64,000 nt of DNA from Zoogloea sp. (GCF_023150065.1 NZ_JAKLLN010000004.1:186001-250000); one strand, 5' to 3'. Shown: positions 35,375 to 47,196, numbered from the stretch's first letter. The notes: generated by a model from the letters alone, not told the origin. Made by a program: numbers and translations.

Positions 35375-36172
35375 TCAGTTGCGCAACTCCTGCTGCCAGC
35401 GCGCCCGCTCCCGGGACAGGCGCTCCTGCACGCGCCGCTGCTCTTCCATCTCGGCGCGGCGCTCGGCTTCTTCCTTCTGGCGCTTCTCGTATTCGGCCTG
35501 CTGGCGGGCGGCCTGCTCGGCGTGCTGCAGGTCGGAGGAAACCCGGTCGGCGTAGTAGGTGCGCTCACGCAGGGCCTCCTCACGGCGGCGCTCCTCATCC
35601 CGGCGGGCGCGCTCCTGGCGCTCCTGCTCGTAGCGGCTGGCCGAGTCCACCCTATCCTGGCGCTCCCGGCGCTCCTGCTCGGCGATCTCGGCCTCGCTCA
35701 TGTTGCCGTACATCTGTCGCCGCTCGGCGGCCATCACCCGCTCCTGGGCCTCGGCGGCCATCTCGCCGCTGGCCGCGCGCCCGGCCTGTTTGAAGGCGAA
35801 CAGGGAGAAGAAGATCTGGATGACCATGCCGACGATCATCAGGCCACCGATGATGGTCAGCATGATGCGGCCGGGTGTCCATTTGACGTCGCTGATCTCC
35901 ACCTTCAGGGGCAGGCCGCCGTCCGCCAGCGGCGGCGGGGCGACCGTGGCGTGGACCAGGCTGGCATCGTAGGCGGCACGCCGGCCGGGCTCGGAGAGAA
36001 TCCAGTAGGCCTCCTTGATGGCCTTGATGCGGTTGTCCGCATCCACCGGCGGGAGACCGTGCTTGCCCGACTGGTAGCGCTCGACCAGCATCAGGTGCGC
36101 GGCGCGGATTTCGGCCTCGGTGGCATCCGGGCCGAGCCCGAGCAGTTCGTATAGGGTGGTCCTGGCCTTCAT
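35375..36172 (-). CDS. Membrane protein with degenerate J domain and long charged coiled coil
   Basis: 265 aa. Residues 1-70 follow the J-domain pattern (LYELLGLGPDATEAEIRAAH, then IKEAYWILSEPGRRAAYD), but the essential HPD tripeptide is replaced in RYQSGKHG, so stimulation of DnaK is unlikely. One transmembrane helix near 105-127 is followed by about 130 residues of extremely charged, Glu/Arg-rich coiled coil. The combination suggests an anchored scaffold. Family function unknown. Confidence 0.75.
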   Translation of the reverse strand: MKARTTLYELLGLGPDATEAEIRAAHLMLVERYQSGKHGLPPVDADNRIKAIKEAYWILSEPGRRAAYDASLVHATVAPPPLADGGLPLKVEISDVKWTPGRIMLTIIGGLMIVGMVIQIFFSLFAFKQAGRAASGEMAAEAQERVMAAERRQMYGNMSEAEIAEQERRERQDRVDSASRYEQERQERARRDEERRREEALRERTYYADRVSSDLQHAEQAARQQAEYEKRQKEEAERRAEMEEQRRVQERLSRERARWQQELRN

Positions 36173-36272
36173 GGCATGACAGAAACTTGGGAAGGGTTGC
36201 GCACGTGGGCGTGATTATGGCCGACAGGCTGGGCCTGCGGAAAGGCCGCCTCCTGCCTTCAGGCAGACCAGC

Positions 36273-36593
36273 TCAGCGCAGCGGGCGGCACTCGGCGGTG
36301 CAGCGTCCGTAGGCGGCTTCGCAGTCGGCATCACGTTCGAAGCGCCGTTTGTCGGCCTCGGCCCGGCGGGCCTCCAGCCGTTCCATTTCGGCACTGGCGT
36401 CGGAGCCGGCGCGGACATCCTGCCGGGACACCCAGGTATCACGCTCGAAGCGGTCGACGGAGCGGGCTTCCTTCTGGCACCGGGTTCGCTCCGTGGCACA
36501 CACACTGGTGCACAAGCCCCCTTCGTCGGCATGGGCCGGCAAGGCCGAGGCGAGGGTCAGGAGCAGCAGGCTGGGGAGGTAGGCACGGGGCAT
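36273..36593 (-). CDS. Small exported cysteine-containing protein
   Basis: 106 aa with a signal peptide (AHA near residue 22). The mature chain has five cysteines, including CTSVCATERTRC near the start and CEAAYGRCTAEC near the end: paired C-x3-C...C arrangements likely to form disulfides that staple two helices. The middle is a charged helix. No family recognised. Confidence 0.6.
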   Translation of the reverse strand: MPRAYLPSLLLLTLASALPAHADEGGLCTSVCATERTRCQKEARSVDRFERDTWVSRQDVRAGSDASAEMERLEARRAEADKRRFERDADCEAAYGRCTAECRPLR

Positions 36594-36687
36594 GGCGATA
36601 TTGAACAGGGACTGGCTGGCCGGAAATTTTGAGGCGGCGGATAATCACTCCCGATGGTCCGGCGCCCAACCTTGAAAGGATAGCATC

Positions 36688-37113
36688 ATGAGAATCGCTC
36701 CCGTGCTCAGCCTGACCGTGCTGCTGCTGGGCAGTCAGCCGGTGCTGGCCCAGGCCACCCTCGGCGAGCTGCTGGAGCAGGGCGGAAAACGCCTGGACAA
36801 GGCCGAGGTGCAGGCGCTGCTGGTCGGCGCAACCCTGTCGGGCCCCACCACCATGGGGGGCGATGTGCGCCTGGAGGTGAAGGCCGATGGCAGCGTCAGC
36901 GGCAACATCCGGGGTGTCCGCTCCTACGGCGTGATGGGCACCTGGAAGCTCGAAGACGACGCCCGTTTCTGCACGGATCTCAACAGCGTCGGGGCGAGGC
37001 CGACCCAGCTGTCCTCCTGCAATCACTACTACCGCCGGGGCAACGACTACTTCGCCGCAGATGCCGCATCCACGCCCGACACGCAGGTCCGCCCACGCCA
37101 GGTGAGCCGCTGA
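36688..37113 (+). CDS. Exported protein of unknown function
   Basis: 141 aa with a signal peptide (LAQA near residue 23). The mature part ([20 protein letters not shown], then [16 protein letters not shown] and [12 protein letters not shown]) looks like a small beta-barrel reminiscent of proteins that describe a 'signal-free' periplasmic fold, with one probable disulfide. It is convergent with the ABC exporter operon. Not assigned. Confidence 0.6.
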   Translation: MRIAPVLSLTVLLLGSQPVLAQATLGELLEQGGKRLDKAEVQALLVGATLSGPTTMGGDVRLEVKADGSVSGNIRGVRSYGVMGTWKLEDDARFCTDLNSVGARPTQLSSCNHYYRRGNDYFAADAASTPDTQVRPRQVSR

Positions 37114-37120
37114 GCGGGCT

Positions 37121-37818
<698 letters not shown>

Positions 37819-37822
<4 letters not shown>

Positions 37823-39039
37823 GAGCGGATCGCCTGCACCGGGTCCATGCGCGCCGCCCGGCGGGCCGGGATGAGGGCCGACAGCAGGCCCACGGCGGTG
37901 GCCACCACCGCCGCCATGGCGATGAAGCGCGGCTCGAGCTCGGCGGCGAAGAGGGGCTGGCCGTCGGCGTTGCGGTAGATCGCCGAGAACACGTTGAGCA
38001 GGGTGAAGGCCAGGGCACTGCCGAGGATGGAACCCACCGCCCCCACCACCGCCCCCTGGATCAGGAAGACCTGCAGGATCATGCCCCGGCTGGCCCCCAT
38101 GGCGCGCAGGATGCCGATCTCCTTCTGCTTCTGCACCACGCTCACCACCAGCACGCTGGCAATGCCCAGGGCCACGATGATGACCACGAAACTGCGGATC
38201 AGGTTGTTGGACACCGACTGGTTGCGCAGGGCCGCCAGCAGCTGGGCATTGGTCTGCATCCAGCTCTCCACGGTCAGGCTGGTGGCGCCGCGCAGGCGGT
38301 CGGCCACGGGCTGGGCCTCGAAGATGTCGGCCACGGTGAGGTCCAGGTTGGAGACGCCGCCGGGCAGATCCAGCAGGCTCTGAGCCAGGGGCAGGGTCAC
38401 GAAGATCCAGCGGCGGTTGAGATCCTTGTTGCCGATGTCGAAGATGCCCCCCACCTGCAGCAGCTCGTCGCGGCCATTGGGCAGGGCCACCCGCAGCTTG
38501 TCATCCATGCGGATGCCCAGATCCTTGGCCAGCTCGGAGCCGATCACCGCCCGCGTGCCGTCCACGGCAAAGCGGCCGGCCACCATGTATTCCTCCATGC
38601 GCACGATGCGCCGGTAGCGCTCGGCGTCCACGCCCATCAGGGCCACCGACTTGCTGGCCTGGCCGCGCACCGCAAAGGCCGGCCCGGTGACCACCGGCGA
38701 CACCGCCGTGACCCCCGGCATGTCGGCGGCCAGGCGGGCGATGTTCTCCCACTGGTCGATGGAGCGCAGGCGCTGGGCGCGGGGTTCGATGATGGAGGCA
38801 AAGCCGGCCTCGTCGATGGCACGCCGGTTGGCCTCCTCGGCGGGGCGGATCACCACGTGGGCCTGGCTGCCCAGCACCCGGTCGACGATCTGGGCCTGGA
38901 GCTGGGTGATGAGCTGGGTCAGGAAGACGATCACCGCCACCCCGCCGGTGGTGCCGGCGAGGATCAGCAGGGTCTGCATGCGCCCCTCGCGCAGGAAGCG
39001 CAGGGCCACGAGGGGCGCGAAGGGGAGCCGGAGCTTCAT
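37819..39039 (-). CDS. ABC transporter permease (FtsX/DevC type)
   Basis: 406 aa: one N-terminal transmembrane helix, a large periplasmic domain (about residues 45-275), then three C-terminal helices containing [20 protein letters not shown], the FtsX-like coupling region. This layout is that of DevC/MacB/LolC proteins, which push periplasmic substrates outward rather than moving them through the inner membrane. Paired with DevA- and DevB-like neighbours. Confidence 0.88.
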
Positions 39040-39073
39040 GCCGGGGGGCTCCGCCGGCCAGCCGGGGCGGCCA

Positions 39074-40312
39074 TCAGCGGGTCATGCCCTGGGGCACCTG
39101 CACGCCCGACACCTTGGGCTTGCGGGCCTCGCGGATACGCAGACGGTCGCCTTCCAGGGCGCCGCCGGCGGGCAGCAGCACCTCGTCGCCTTCAGACACG
39201 CCTTCCAGCACCTCGACCCGGCCGATGCCGCTGAGGCCCAGCTTGATCGCCACCCGGGTGGCGATGCCGTCCCGGGCGACCAGCACCCAGGGCTTGCCGC
39301 TGTCCGCGTCGCGCACCACCTCGGCGGGCAGCACCAGGGCGGCATCCCGGTGGCCGGTGATGGTCTCGACGGAGACGGTCATGTCCGGGCGCAGGAAGGC
39401 CGGCGCCGCCGGCACCCGGAAGCGGGTCTCGACGGTGCCGCGCTGGGGGTCCACGGCCGGTGCCAGGTAGTACAGCTCGGCGTCGAAGGGCTGGGCCGGG
39501 AAGGCGTCGGCCACGCCGCGGGCCTTCTGGCCGGGCTTGAGCAGACGCAGGTTCTTTTCGTCCACGGTGGCATAGACGCGGGTCTCGCCGGCCTCGGCCA
39601 GCTCCAGCAGCACCTTGCCGGCGGTGGCCACGTCGCCGGGCTCGGCCTTGCGGGTCAGCACCACACCGGCCGCCGGGGCGGTCAGGGTGAGCTGGGCGGC
39701 GCGGGCGCGGGCGTTGACCAGCTGGGCGCGGGCCTGCTCGACCCGGGCGCGGGCCGCCTCGCGCTCGCTGCCACCGGCCTGCTGGGCCGTCAGCTGGGCC
39801 CGCGCGGTATCGGCCGCTGAAGCGGCATTGGCGGCATTGCGCAGGGCGTCGTCGGCCTTGGACTGGGCGTAGAAGCCCTTGGCCACCAGCTGGCGGGCAC
39901 GTTCGGCCTCGGCCAGGGCCACCTTGCGGTTGGCCTCGGCCTGGGCGAGCTGCTGGGCGGCCACGGGGCGGGCAACGCTCTCGATCTGGGCAAAGCGCGC
40001 CTCGGCCTCGGCGAGGGCTGCGGCAGCCTGGCCCACCAGGGCCTCGGCGTCGTCGGCGCGCAGGCGGGCCAGCACCTGCCCGGGGCGCACGGAGTCGCCC
40101 TCGCGCACCTTCACCTCCAGCACGGTGGCCGCCAGGGGGCTGCCGATGACGATGCGCGCCGGGGTGGCGATGCGCCCGGTGGCCACCACCGACTGGGTCA
40201 GGGGTGCCCTGGCGACGCTGACCACCTCCACCTCACGCCCCCGCGGCCACAGCACGGCAGCCGCCACCACGCCAGCCGCTGCCAGCGCCAGGATCAGATT
40301 GCGGCGCTTCAT
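39074..40312 (-). CDS. HlyD/DevB-type periplasmic adaptor protein
   Basis: 412 aa. A single N-terminal membrane anchor is followed by an RND/MacA-type adaptor: lipoyl halves (IVIGSPLAATVLEVKVREGD; LTAPAAGVVLTRKAEPGDV) flank a long alpha-hairpin of about 120 Ala/Arg/Gln-rich residues, then a beta-barrel. It should bridge the FtsX-type permease to an outer-membrane channel encoded elsewhere. Overlaps the TlpA-like gene upstream by four bases. Confidence 0.88.
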   Translation of the reverse strand: MKRRNLILALAAAGVVAAAVLWPRGREVEVVSVARAPLTQSVVATGRIATPARIVIGSPLAATVLEVKVREGDSVRPGQVLARLRADDAEALVGQAAAALAEAEARFAQIESVARPVAAQQLAQAEANRKVALAEAERARQLVAKGFYAQSKADDALRNAANAASAADTARAQLTAQQAGGSEREAARARVEQARAQLVNARARAAQLTLTAPAAGVVLTRKAEPGDVATAGKVLLELAEAGETRVYATVDEKNLRLLKPGQKARGVADAFPAQPFDAELYYLAPAVDPQRGTVETRFRVPAAPAFLRPDMTVSVETITGHRDAALVLPAEVVRDADSGKPWVLVARDGIATRVAIKLGLSGIGRVEVLEGVSEGDEVLLPAGGALEGDRLRIREARKPKVSGVQVPQGMTR

Positions 40313-40803
40313 GCCGGCTCAGCCAGCAGCTTGTCGAGGAGGGCGTGGAGCTTGGGGAAGTCCGGCTCACCAAGGAACTTCTGGACGATGCGGCCCTTGC
40401 GATCAATGATGAAGGTGGTGGGCGTAAGGCGCACCTCCTCGAAACCCTTGGCCGCCTCGCCGGTGGTGTCGAGGACCACGGTGAAGGGCAGGCCGCTGCG
40501 GGCGGCGTAGTTGCGCACGTATTCCGGCGGGTCGTAGCTCATGGCGATGGCCACGGTCTCGAAGCCCCGGGAGGCGAATTTCTGGTGGGTTTCGACGAGT
40601 CGGGGCATCTCGGCCACGCAGGTGGTGCAGGTGGTGGCCCAGAAGTTCACCAGCACGACCTTGCCGCGCAGGGCCCCCAGATTCGCGCTCTGACCGTTGA
40701 GGGTGGTGTAGCGCACATCCGGCGCCGCCGGCTGGCTGCAAGCGTTAAGGAGTGCAAGGAGGGCGACTGCGCCCAGAAGGCGCGTGATAGCCTTGAGAAA
40801 CAT
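40309..40803 (-). CDS. TlpA-like thioredoxin-fold lipoprotein
   Basis: 164 aa. Lipobox with Cys22 (LLNAC) makes it a lipoprotein. The thioredoxin motif is C59-T-T-C62 in FWATTCTTCVAEMP, followed by the cis-proline region LTPTTFIID. TlpA/ResA-type proteins reduce or donate disulfides in the periplasm. It heads the DevBCA-like operon, an unusual partner for an exporter; it may keep a cysteine in the adaptor or substrate reduced. Confidence 0.88.
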   Translation of the reverse strand: MFLKAITRLLGAVALLALLNACSQPAAPDVRYTTLNGQSANLGALRGKVVLVNFWATTCTTCVAEMPRLVETHQKFASRGFETVAIAMSYDPPEYVRNYAARSGLPFTVVLDTTGEAAKGFEEVRLTPTTFIIDRKGRIVQKFLGEPDFPKLHALLDKLLAEPA

Positions 40804-40832
40804 TGTTTTTAACCGGAAGAGAGAGGTGTGCC

Positions 40833-41516
40833 GTGCGTGGGATTCTGCGAGCTTTGCTGCTACTTGTCATCTGTGGCCAGGCCTGGGCCCTGGGTCTTGC
40901 CGACCTCACCGACAAGGATGCCTCCGGTGGTTTGCGTGAGGCTCTCGCCCAGGGGGCCGAGAAAGCGGTAGGACAACTGGGGACTGACGGGGGTTTCTTC
41001 AACAACCCGAAAGTCAAGATCGGCCTGCCCTCCAGCCTGGCGCCCATGGAGGACATGCTGCGCACCATGGGCCGCGGCAAGGATCTGGACGCCCTGGTGA
41101 GCACCATGAACAAGGCCGCCGAGCAGGCCGTGCCCAAGGCAAAGCCGCTGCTGGTGGAGGCGGTGAAGAAGATGAGCGTGGAGGACGCCAAGAAGATCCT
41201 CTCCGGCGGTGACGACGCCGCCACCCGCTACTTCAAGGACAAGACCGGCGCCCAGCTCGCCGAGTCCTTCCTGCCCACCGTCAAGGAGGCGACCGACAAG
41301 CTGTCCCTGTCGACCCAGTACAACAAGCTCGCCAGCAAGGCCAGCCAGTTCGGCCTGGCCAAGGGCGACGAGCTGAAGATCGAGAACTACGTGACCCGCA
41401 AGGCCCTGGACGGGCTCTTCCTGATGATCGCCGAAGAGGAAAAGGCCATCCGCAAGGACCCGGTGGGCGCCGCCGGCGGGCTGGCCAAGAAGGTCTTTGG
41501 CGCCATCGGGCAGTAA
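40833..41516 (+). CDS. DUF4197 exported protein
   Basis: 227 aa from a GTG start after AGAGAG. Signal peptide to about residue 20 (QAWA). The mature protein is helical: LREALAQGAEKAV, VKIGLPSSL, then DAKKILSGGDDAATRYFKDK and the late NYVTRKALDGLFLMIAEEEK are DUF4197 hallmarks. Function unknown. Divergent from the TlpA-like gene with a 29-base gap. Confidence 0.9.
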   Translation: MRGILRALLLLVICGQAWALGLADLTDKDASGGLREALAQGAEKAVGQLGTDGGFFNNPKVKIGLPSSLAPMEDMLRTMGRGKDLDALVSTMNKAAEQAVPKAKPLLVEAVKKMSVEDAKKILSGGDDAATRYFKDKTGAQLAESFLPTVKEATDKLSLSTQYNKLASKASQFGLAKGDELKIENYVTRKALDGLFLMIAEEEKAIRKDPVGAAGGLAKKVFGAIGQ

Positions 41517-41553
41517 GCCCGGCCGCTGCGGGGCCCGGCCCCTGCCTGCCAGC

Positions 41554-42255
41554 GTGCATCCACAGCCCCGCCTGCTCGCCCTGGGCGATGCCGCCTTCAC
41601 GGTGGAGTTCGGCGAGCCTGCCGCCCGGCAGATCACCCCGGACATCCAGGCCCGGGTGCTCGGTCTGGCCGCCGCCCTGGCCGAGCTGCATGCCGCTGGC
41701 GAGCTGCCGGGGGTGATCGAGTGGGTTCCCGCCTTCCGCTCGGTCACGGTGCATTTCGACCCCGACCGCTGCCCTCCCCGCCACCTCGCCACCCGCCTGC
41801 AGGCCCTGGCTGCCGAAGGCCGGCAGGCCACCGGCAGCGGGCGTGAGTGGACCATCCCGGTGTGCTTCGAGGGCGACTTCGCCCCCGACCTGGACGCCGT
41901 GGCGGCGGCCCGGGGGCTCAGCCGCGAGGCCGTCGTGGCGCAGCTCATCGCCACCGAGTTCATCGTCTGCATGCTCGGCTTTCTGCCTGGCTTCCCCTAT
42001 CTCGACGGCCTGCCCGCCAGCCTGGAGATGCCCCGCCTGGCCACCCCACGTCCCCGCGTGCCGGCCGGCTCGGTGGCCATCGCCGGGCGCATGGGGGCCA
42101 TCTACCCGTGGGACAGCCCGGGCGGCTGGCGCCTGGTGGGGCGCAGCCCGGTCAGCCTCTTCGACGCCCACCGGGCCGAGCGTCCCGCCCTCTTCGCCCC
42201 CGGCGACCGGGTGCGCTGGCAGGCGGTGGGGGCGGACGCCCTGGCCAGGCCGTGA
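41554..42255 (+). CDS. pxpB: 5-oxoprolinase subunit PxpB
   Basis: 233 aa from a GTG start without a clear ribosome site; the frame is open further upstream but overlaps the DUF4197 gene. Typical PxpB/KipI blocks: ALGDAAFTVEFGE at the N-terminus, IVCMLGFLPGFPYLDGLP, PRPRVPAGSVAIAG and YPWDSPGGWRLVGRSP. With PxpA and PxpC it forms the ATP-dependent enzyme that opens 5-oxoproline to glutamate. Overlaps pxpC (GTGA). Confidence 0.9.
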   Translation: MHPQPRLLALGDAAFTVEFGEPAARQITPDIQARVLGLAAALAELHAAGELPGVIEWVPAFRSVTVHFDPDRCPPRHLATRLQALAAEGRQATGSGREWTIPVCFEGDFAPDLDAVAAARGLSREAVVAQLIATEFIVCMLGFLPGFPYLDGLPASLEMPRLATPRPRVPAGSVAIAGRMGAIYPWDSPGGWRLVGRSPVSLFDAHRAERPALFAPGDRVRWQAVGADALARP

Positions 42256-43292
42256 GCGCCCGCCTGGCGATCCGCACGCCCGGCCTCGGCGTCAGCATCC
42301 AGGATGGTGGCCGCCACGGCCACCGGCACATCGGCGTGCCCCTGTCCGGCGCCCTCGACCCGGTGTTCCTGGCCGCGGCCAACGGCCTGCTGGGCAATCC
42401 GGCCGACGGTGCCGGCCTCGAGGTGCTGCTCGCCGGGCCCCTGCTGGAGGCTCTCGACGAACCGGTACGCATCGCCCTGGCCGGCGCCATGGGTGCCCGA
42501 CACCTTCGCATCGGGGGCACCAGCCGGGCCGTTCCGGCCTGGTCCACCCTGACCCTGCAGCCCGGCGAACAGCTGCAGGTGGGCAGCCCCCGGGGGGTCG
42601 GCTACATCGCCATCGAAGGCGGCCTGCTCACCCCACCCCTGCTCGGCAGCCGCTCCACCTACGCCCGGGCCGGGCTGGTCCATGGGGCCACCACCCTGCC
42701 CTGCCACGCCGCCCGCCCGCACACCGGTGAGTGGCAGAACGACGCCTTGCGCCATGGGGACGGCCCGATCCGGGTCATCCCCGGCCCCCAGGACGGGCAT
42801 TTCACCGCCGCAGCCCTCGACCACTTCTACACCACGCCTTTCCGCGTGACCCGCCAGCGCGACCGCATGGGCCTGCGCCTGGCCGGGCCGGCCCTGGCCC
42901 ACAGCCCGCTCGGCGCCGACATCGTCTCCGACGGTGTGACCCCCGGCGCCATCCAGGTACCGGCCGACGGGCAGCCCATCCTGCTGCTCGCCGATTGCCA
43001 GACCGTGGGCGGCTACCCCAAGATTGCCACCGTGATCCGCGCCGACCTGCCGCGCCTGGCCCACCTGCAGGCCGACGACGAGATCCGCTTCCGCGCCGTG
43101 GACGCCGACGAAGCCGCCGCCGCCCGGGCTGCTCTGGCCTGCCGCCTGGCCGACTGGCTGACCCGCGCACGACCGGCCCCGGCGGGCGGCGACCCCGAGA
43201 CGGCTCTGCTGCTGGCCGCCAACTTAGCCGGCGCCGCAGTGCGTGGCGACGACCCCCACCTGTGGCCCGACGAAACGAGACCCGGCACATGA
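42252..43292 (+). CDS. pxpC: 5-oxoprolinase subunit PxpC
   Basis: 346 aa from a GTG start overlapping the pxpB stop. Biotin-dependent-carboxylase-like (AHS2) family: TPGLGVSIQDGGRHGHRHIG, then GYIAIEGGL, VIPGPQDGHF, QRDRMGLRLAGP and the late DCQTVGGYPKIATVI. Second subunit of the PxpABC oxoprolinase. Overlaps pxpA by four bases. Confidence 0.92.
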   Translation: MSARLAIRTPGLGVSIQDGGRHGHRHIGVPLSGALDPVFLAAANGLLGNPADGAGLEVLLAGPLLEALDEPVRIALAGAMGARHLRIGGTSRAVPAWSTLTLQPGEQLQVGSPRGVGYIAIEGGLLTPPLLGSRSTYARAGLVHGATTLPCHAARPHTGEWQNDALRHGDGPIRVIPGPQDGHFTAAALDHFYTTPFRVTRQRDRMGLRLAGPALAHSPLGADIVSDGVTPGAIQVPADGQPILLLADCQTVGGYPKIATVIRADLPRLAHLQADDEIRFRAVDADEAAAARAALACRLADWLTRARPAPAGGDPETALLLAANLAGAAVRGDDPHLWPDETRPGT

Positions 43293-44065
43293 CCCGCCTC
43301 CTCAACCTCAACGCCGACCTGGGCGAAAGCTTCGGTGCCTGGCAGATGGGCAATGACGCCGAACTCCTGGGCAGCCTCGACAGCGCCAGCATCGCCTGTG
43401 GCTTTCACGCCGGCGACCCGCTGGTGATGCGCGACACCCTGCGCCGGGCCAAGGCCGCCGGCGTGAGCATCGGCGCCCACCCCGCCTACCCTGACCTGCA
43501 GGGCTTCGGCCGGCGCCCCATGACATTGCCCCCGGCCGAACTGGAGGCCATCCTGATCTACCAGATGGCCGGCATGGCCGGCATGGCCCGCACCGAAGGG
43601 CTGGCCATGGCCCACGTCAAACCCCACGGCGCCCTGTCCAACATGGCCTGCACGGACGCCACCCTGGCCGACACCGTGGCCACCGCCATCCGGATCTTCG
43701 ACCCGGGCCTGATCCTGCTCGCCCCGGCCTGCTCGGCCCTGGCCAGCGCCGGCCGCCGGGCCGGGCTGCGGGTGGTCGAGGAGATCTTCGCCGACCGGGC
43801 CTACCAGGACGACGGCAGCCTGGTCCCCCGCAGCCGCCCCGGCGCCCTGATCCACGGCGCCGCCGCCTCCCTCGCCCATGTGCTCGCCATGCTCGAGGCC
43901 CGGTCCATCATCGCGGTGAGCGGCACCCACCTGCCCACCCCCATCGGCAGCATCTGCGTGCACGGTGACGGCCCCGAGGCAGTGGCCACGGCCCGCGCCC
44001 TGCGGGCCGGGCTGCTCGAACGGGGCTACCGTCTGGCTGGCCTCGAGGCGATTGCCACCGACTGA
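43289..44065 (+). CDS. pxpA: 5-oxoprolinase subunit PxpA (LamB/YcsF family)
   Basis: 258 aa. N-terminal [11 protein letters not shown], then [24 protein letters not shown] and [10 protein letters not shown] are the PxpA signature (the usual last residue block is ALYN). It starts within the pxpC stop, so all three subunits are translationally coupled. Confidence 0.93.
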   Translation: MTRLLNLNADLGESFGAWQMGNDAELLGSLDSASIACGFHAGDPLVMRDTLRRAKAAGVSIGAHPAYPDLQGFGRRPMTLPPAELEAILIYQMAGMAGMARTEGLAMAHVKPHGALSNMACTDATLADTVATAIRIFDPGLILLAPACSALASAGRRAGLRVVEEIFADRAYQDDGSLVPRSRPGALIHGAAASLAHVLAMLEARSIIAVSGTHLPTPIGSICVHGDGPEAVATARALRAGLLERGYRLAGLEAIATD

Positions 44066-44151
44066 GCAGGATGGCCGGGCCACCGGCCCCCCTCACGGAA
44101 CCCGCAGCCCGGCACGGCGTCCACCGAGGGCCAACCCGAGGAGAAACAACA

Positions 44152-45438
<1,287 letters not shown>

Positions 45439-45510
45439 GAGCCGCGCGGGGTCGATCACCCTGGCCGAAGCCCATGGCGTGACCACCGCCGTCATCCAGA
45501 CGTCACACCG

Positions 45511-46575
45511 ATGTCACCCTGGGCAGGCAGGCTCGCGGATCCGAATTTCCGCGTACCTGCCGTGCTGCCCTCCGACGCCTCCTACGGTTCCGACCGCTCC
45601 GGCCTGATCTCCGGCTTCCTGTTTCACCCGGGCAGCCGGGGCGAGCCCCTGGACACCGCCGCCGCCGCACGCTGGCTGAGCGGCGAGGACGCAGCAGCCG
45701 GCGCCTTCGCCTGGCTGCACTTCAACCTGGCCAACGCCGCCACCGAACGCTGGCTGGGGGAGCACCTGGGCAACGCCGAGGCCTTCATGGACGCCCTCCA
45801 CGAGGGCTCCCGCTCCACCCGCATCGAGCACACCCAGGACGCCCTGATCGCGGTGGTGAATGATGTGCTCTACGACTTCGATTTCGAACCCTCCCAGATC
45901 GCCACCCTGTGGATCTCGGTGGATGCGCGCACCCTGGTGAGCGCCCGCCTGCAGCCCCTGCGCGCCATCGACCGGCTGCGCGCCGCGGTGAAGGGCGGCG
46001 AGACCTTCGACTCCAGCGTGGCCCTGCTCACCCATCTGCTGCGTGACCAGGCCGACGTGCTGGCCCAAATCGTCCGCGCCGCCACCGAGCGCGCCGACAA
46101 GGTGGAGGACGGCCTGCTCGCCGGGCGCATCCAGCACAGCAGGGCCCGCCTGGGTACCCTGCGGCGGGTGCTGGTGCGCCTGCGCCGCCTGCTCGCCCCC
46201 GAGCCCGGCGCCCTCTTCCGCCTGCTCAACCAGCCGCCCGCCTGGATCGCCGACGACGACGTGCACGACCTGCGCTACTCCACCGAGGAGTTCTCGGCCG
46301 TGCTGGGCGACATGGCAGCCCTGCAGGAACGCATCAAGCTGCTGCAGGAAGAGATCGTCGCCCGGGTCACCGAAGAGACCAACCGCAGCGTCTATGTGCT
46401 GACCATGGTCACGGTGCTGGCCCTGCCCATCAACATGATCGCCGGCCTGCTGGGTATGAACGTGGGCGGCATCCCCCTGGCCGAACATCCCCACGGCTTC
46501 CTGATCATCGTCGCCATCATCGCCAGCTTCACCGTCATGGCCGCCCGCTGGGCCTTCCGGCAGCAGGAGGAGTGA
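45511..46575 (+). CDS. CorA/ZntB-type metal ion transporter
   Basis: 354 aa. A large cytoplasmic domain (about 285 residues) ends in a long helix, and two C-terminal transmembrane helices enclose the GMN signature in LLGMNVGGIP; the glycine-glycine after it resembles ZntB more than CorA. It probably moves Zn2+ or Mg2+. The start has no strong ribosome site and could lie further in. The palindromic repeat copy 2 begins 16 bases after its stop. Confidence 0.85.
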   Translation: MSPWAGRLADPNFRVPAVLPSDASYGSDRSGLISGFLFHPGSRGEPLDTAAAARWLSGEDAAAGAFAWLHFNLANAATERWLGEHLGNAEAFMDALHEGSRSTRIEHTQDALIAVVNDVLYDFDFEPSQIATLWISVDARTLVSARLQPLRAIDRLRAAVKGGETFDSSVALLTHLLRDQADVLAQIVRAATERADKVEDGLLAGRIQHSRARLGTLRRVLVRLRRLLAPEPGALFRLLNQPPAWIADDDVHDLRYSTEEFSAVLGDMAALQERIKLLQEEIVARVTEETNRSVYVLTMVTVLALPINMIAGLLGMNVGGIPLAEHPHGFLIIVAIIASFTVMAARWAFRQQEE

Positions 46576-46590
46576 GCAGGCTGCATCCCC

Positions 46591-47185
46591 GTGGGGTCGA
46601 ATTCATTGGCGCTGTTCGCGCTAGGTATGTAAACACGGTCTCTGGCAATCCCACCGGGCTTTGAGCGCCTTAACTACCGATGGAAAAGCACTTTCCTGGC
46701 GCTACGGAACGGTTTTCCGTTGTATGACGTCACATTGGCCGGGGACTCGCCCCCGGCGGGCGACATCCTTTCTTGTTGCACGACAAGAAAGGATGCAAAG
46801 AAACGTGCCCCGCTGCCGCGCCCCCTTCGGGGGTTCCCTCCTTCCGCGTCCGTCAGGCGGGGTCTGCGCAAACTCGCCCTGCGGGCTCAGACATGCGCAG
46901 CCCTATCTCAGTAAAGGCTCGGTGTGTGTGAAAGCCCGTCTGAACCGCCGAGCAGCGGAACAACGGGCGGGGAAGTCCGGCGCAGCTGTTTGAGCCCGCA
47001 GGGCGAGTTCTGCGCCGGCCGCCCGTTGTGAGCAGCGCAGGGCAGTCGGCCGAAGGCCGACCGGTGAAGCCGGGTCGCCTTCTTTGCCTTCTTTCTTGGC
47101 GAAGCAAGAAAGAAGGTCGCCCGCCGGGGCGAAATCCCGGCCAACGCCACGAAAAACAACGGAACCCCCGCCAGTAACGGCGAGC
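46591..47185. mobile_element. Palindromic repeat element, copy 2 (shortened)
   Basis: Begins with the same 20-bp left terminal sequence (GTGGGGTCGAATTCATTGGC) as copy 1 and stays aligned with it through the first hairpin (46764-46795), the GC-rich arms and the second hairpin (47087-47116). It lacks a central segment of about 100 bases and the last 90 or so bases with the right terminal repeat; the match fades near 47185, just before the deacetylase stop codon. The first hairpin differs from copy 1 at two base pairs, both compensatory. No gene is credible inside; it fills the gap 46576-47196. Confidence 0.78.
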
Positions 47186-47196
47186 ACCAGCATGGC

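Noticed and set aside
33050-36154. 1034-aa open frame on the plus strand
   Set aside because: Crosses bluB, dbpA and the J-like gene in antisense; composition typical of GC-rich shadow frames.
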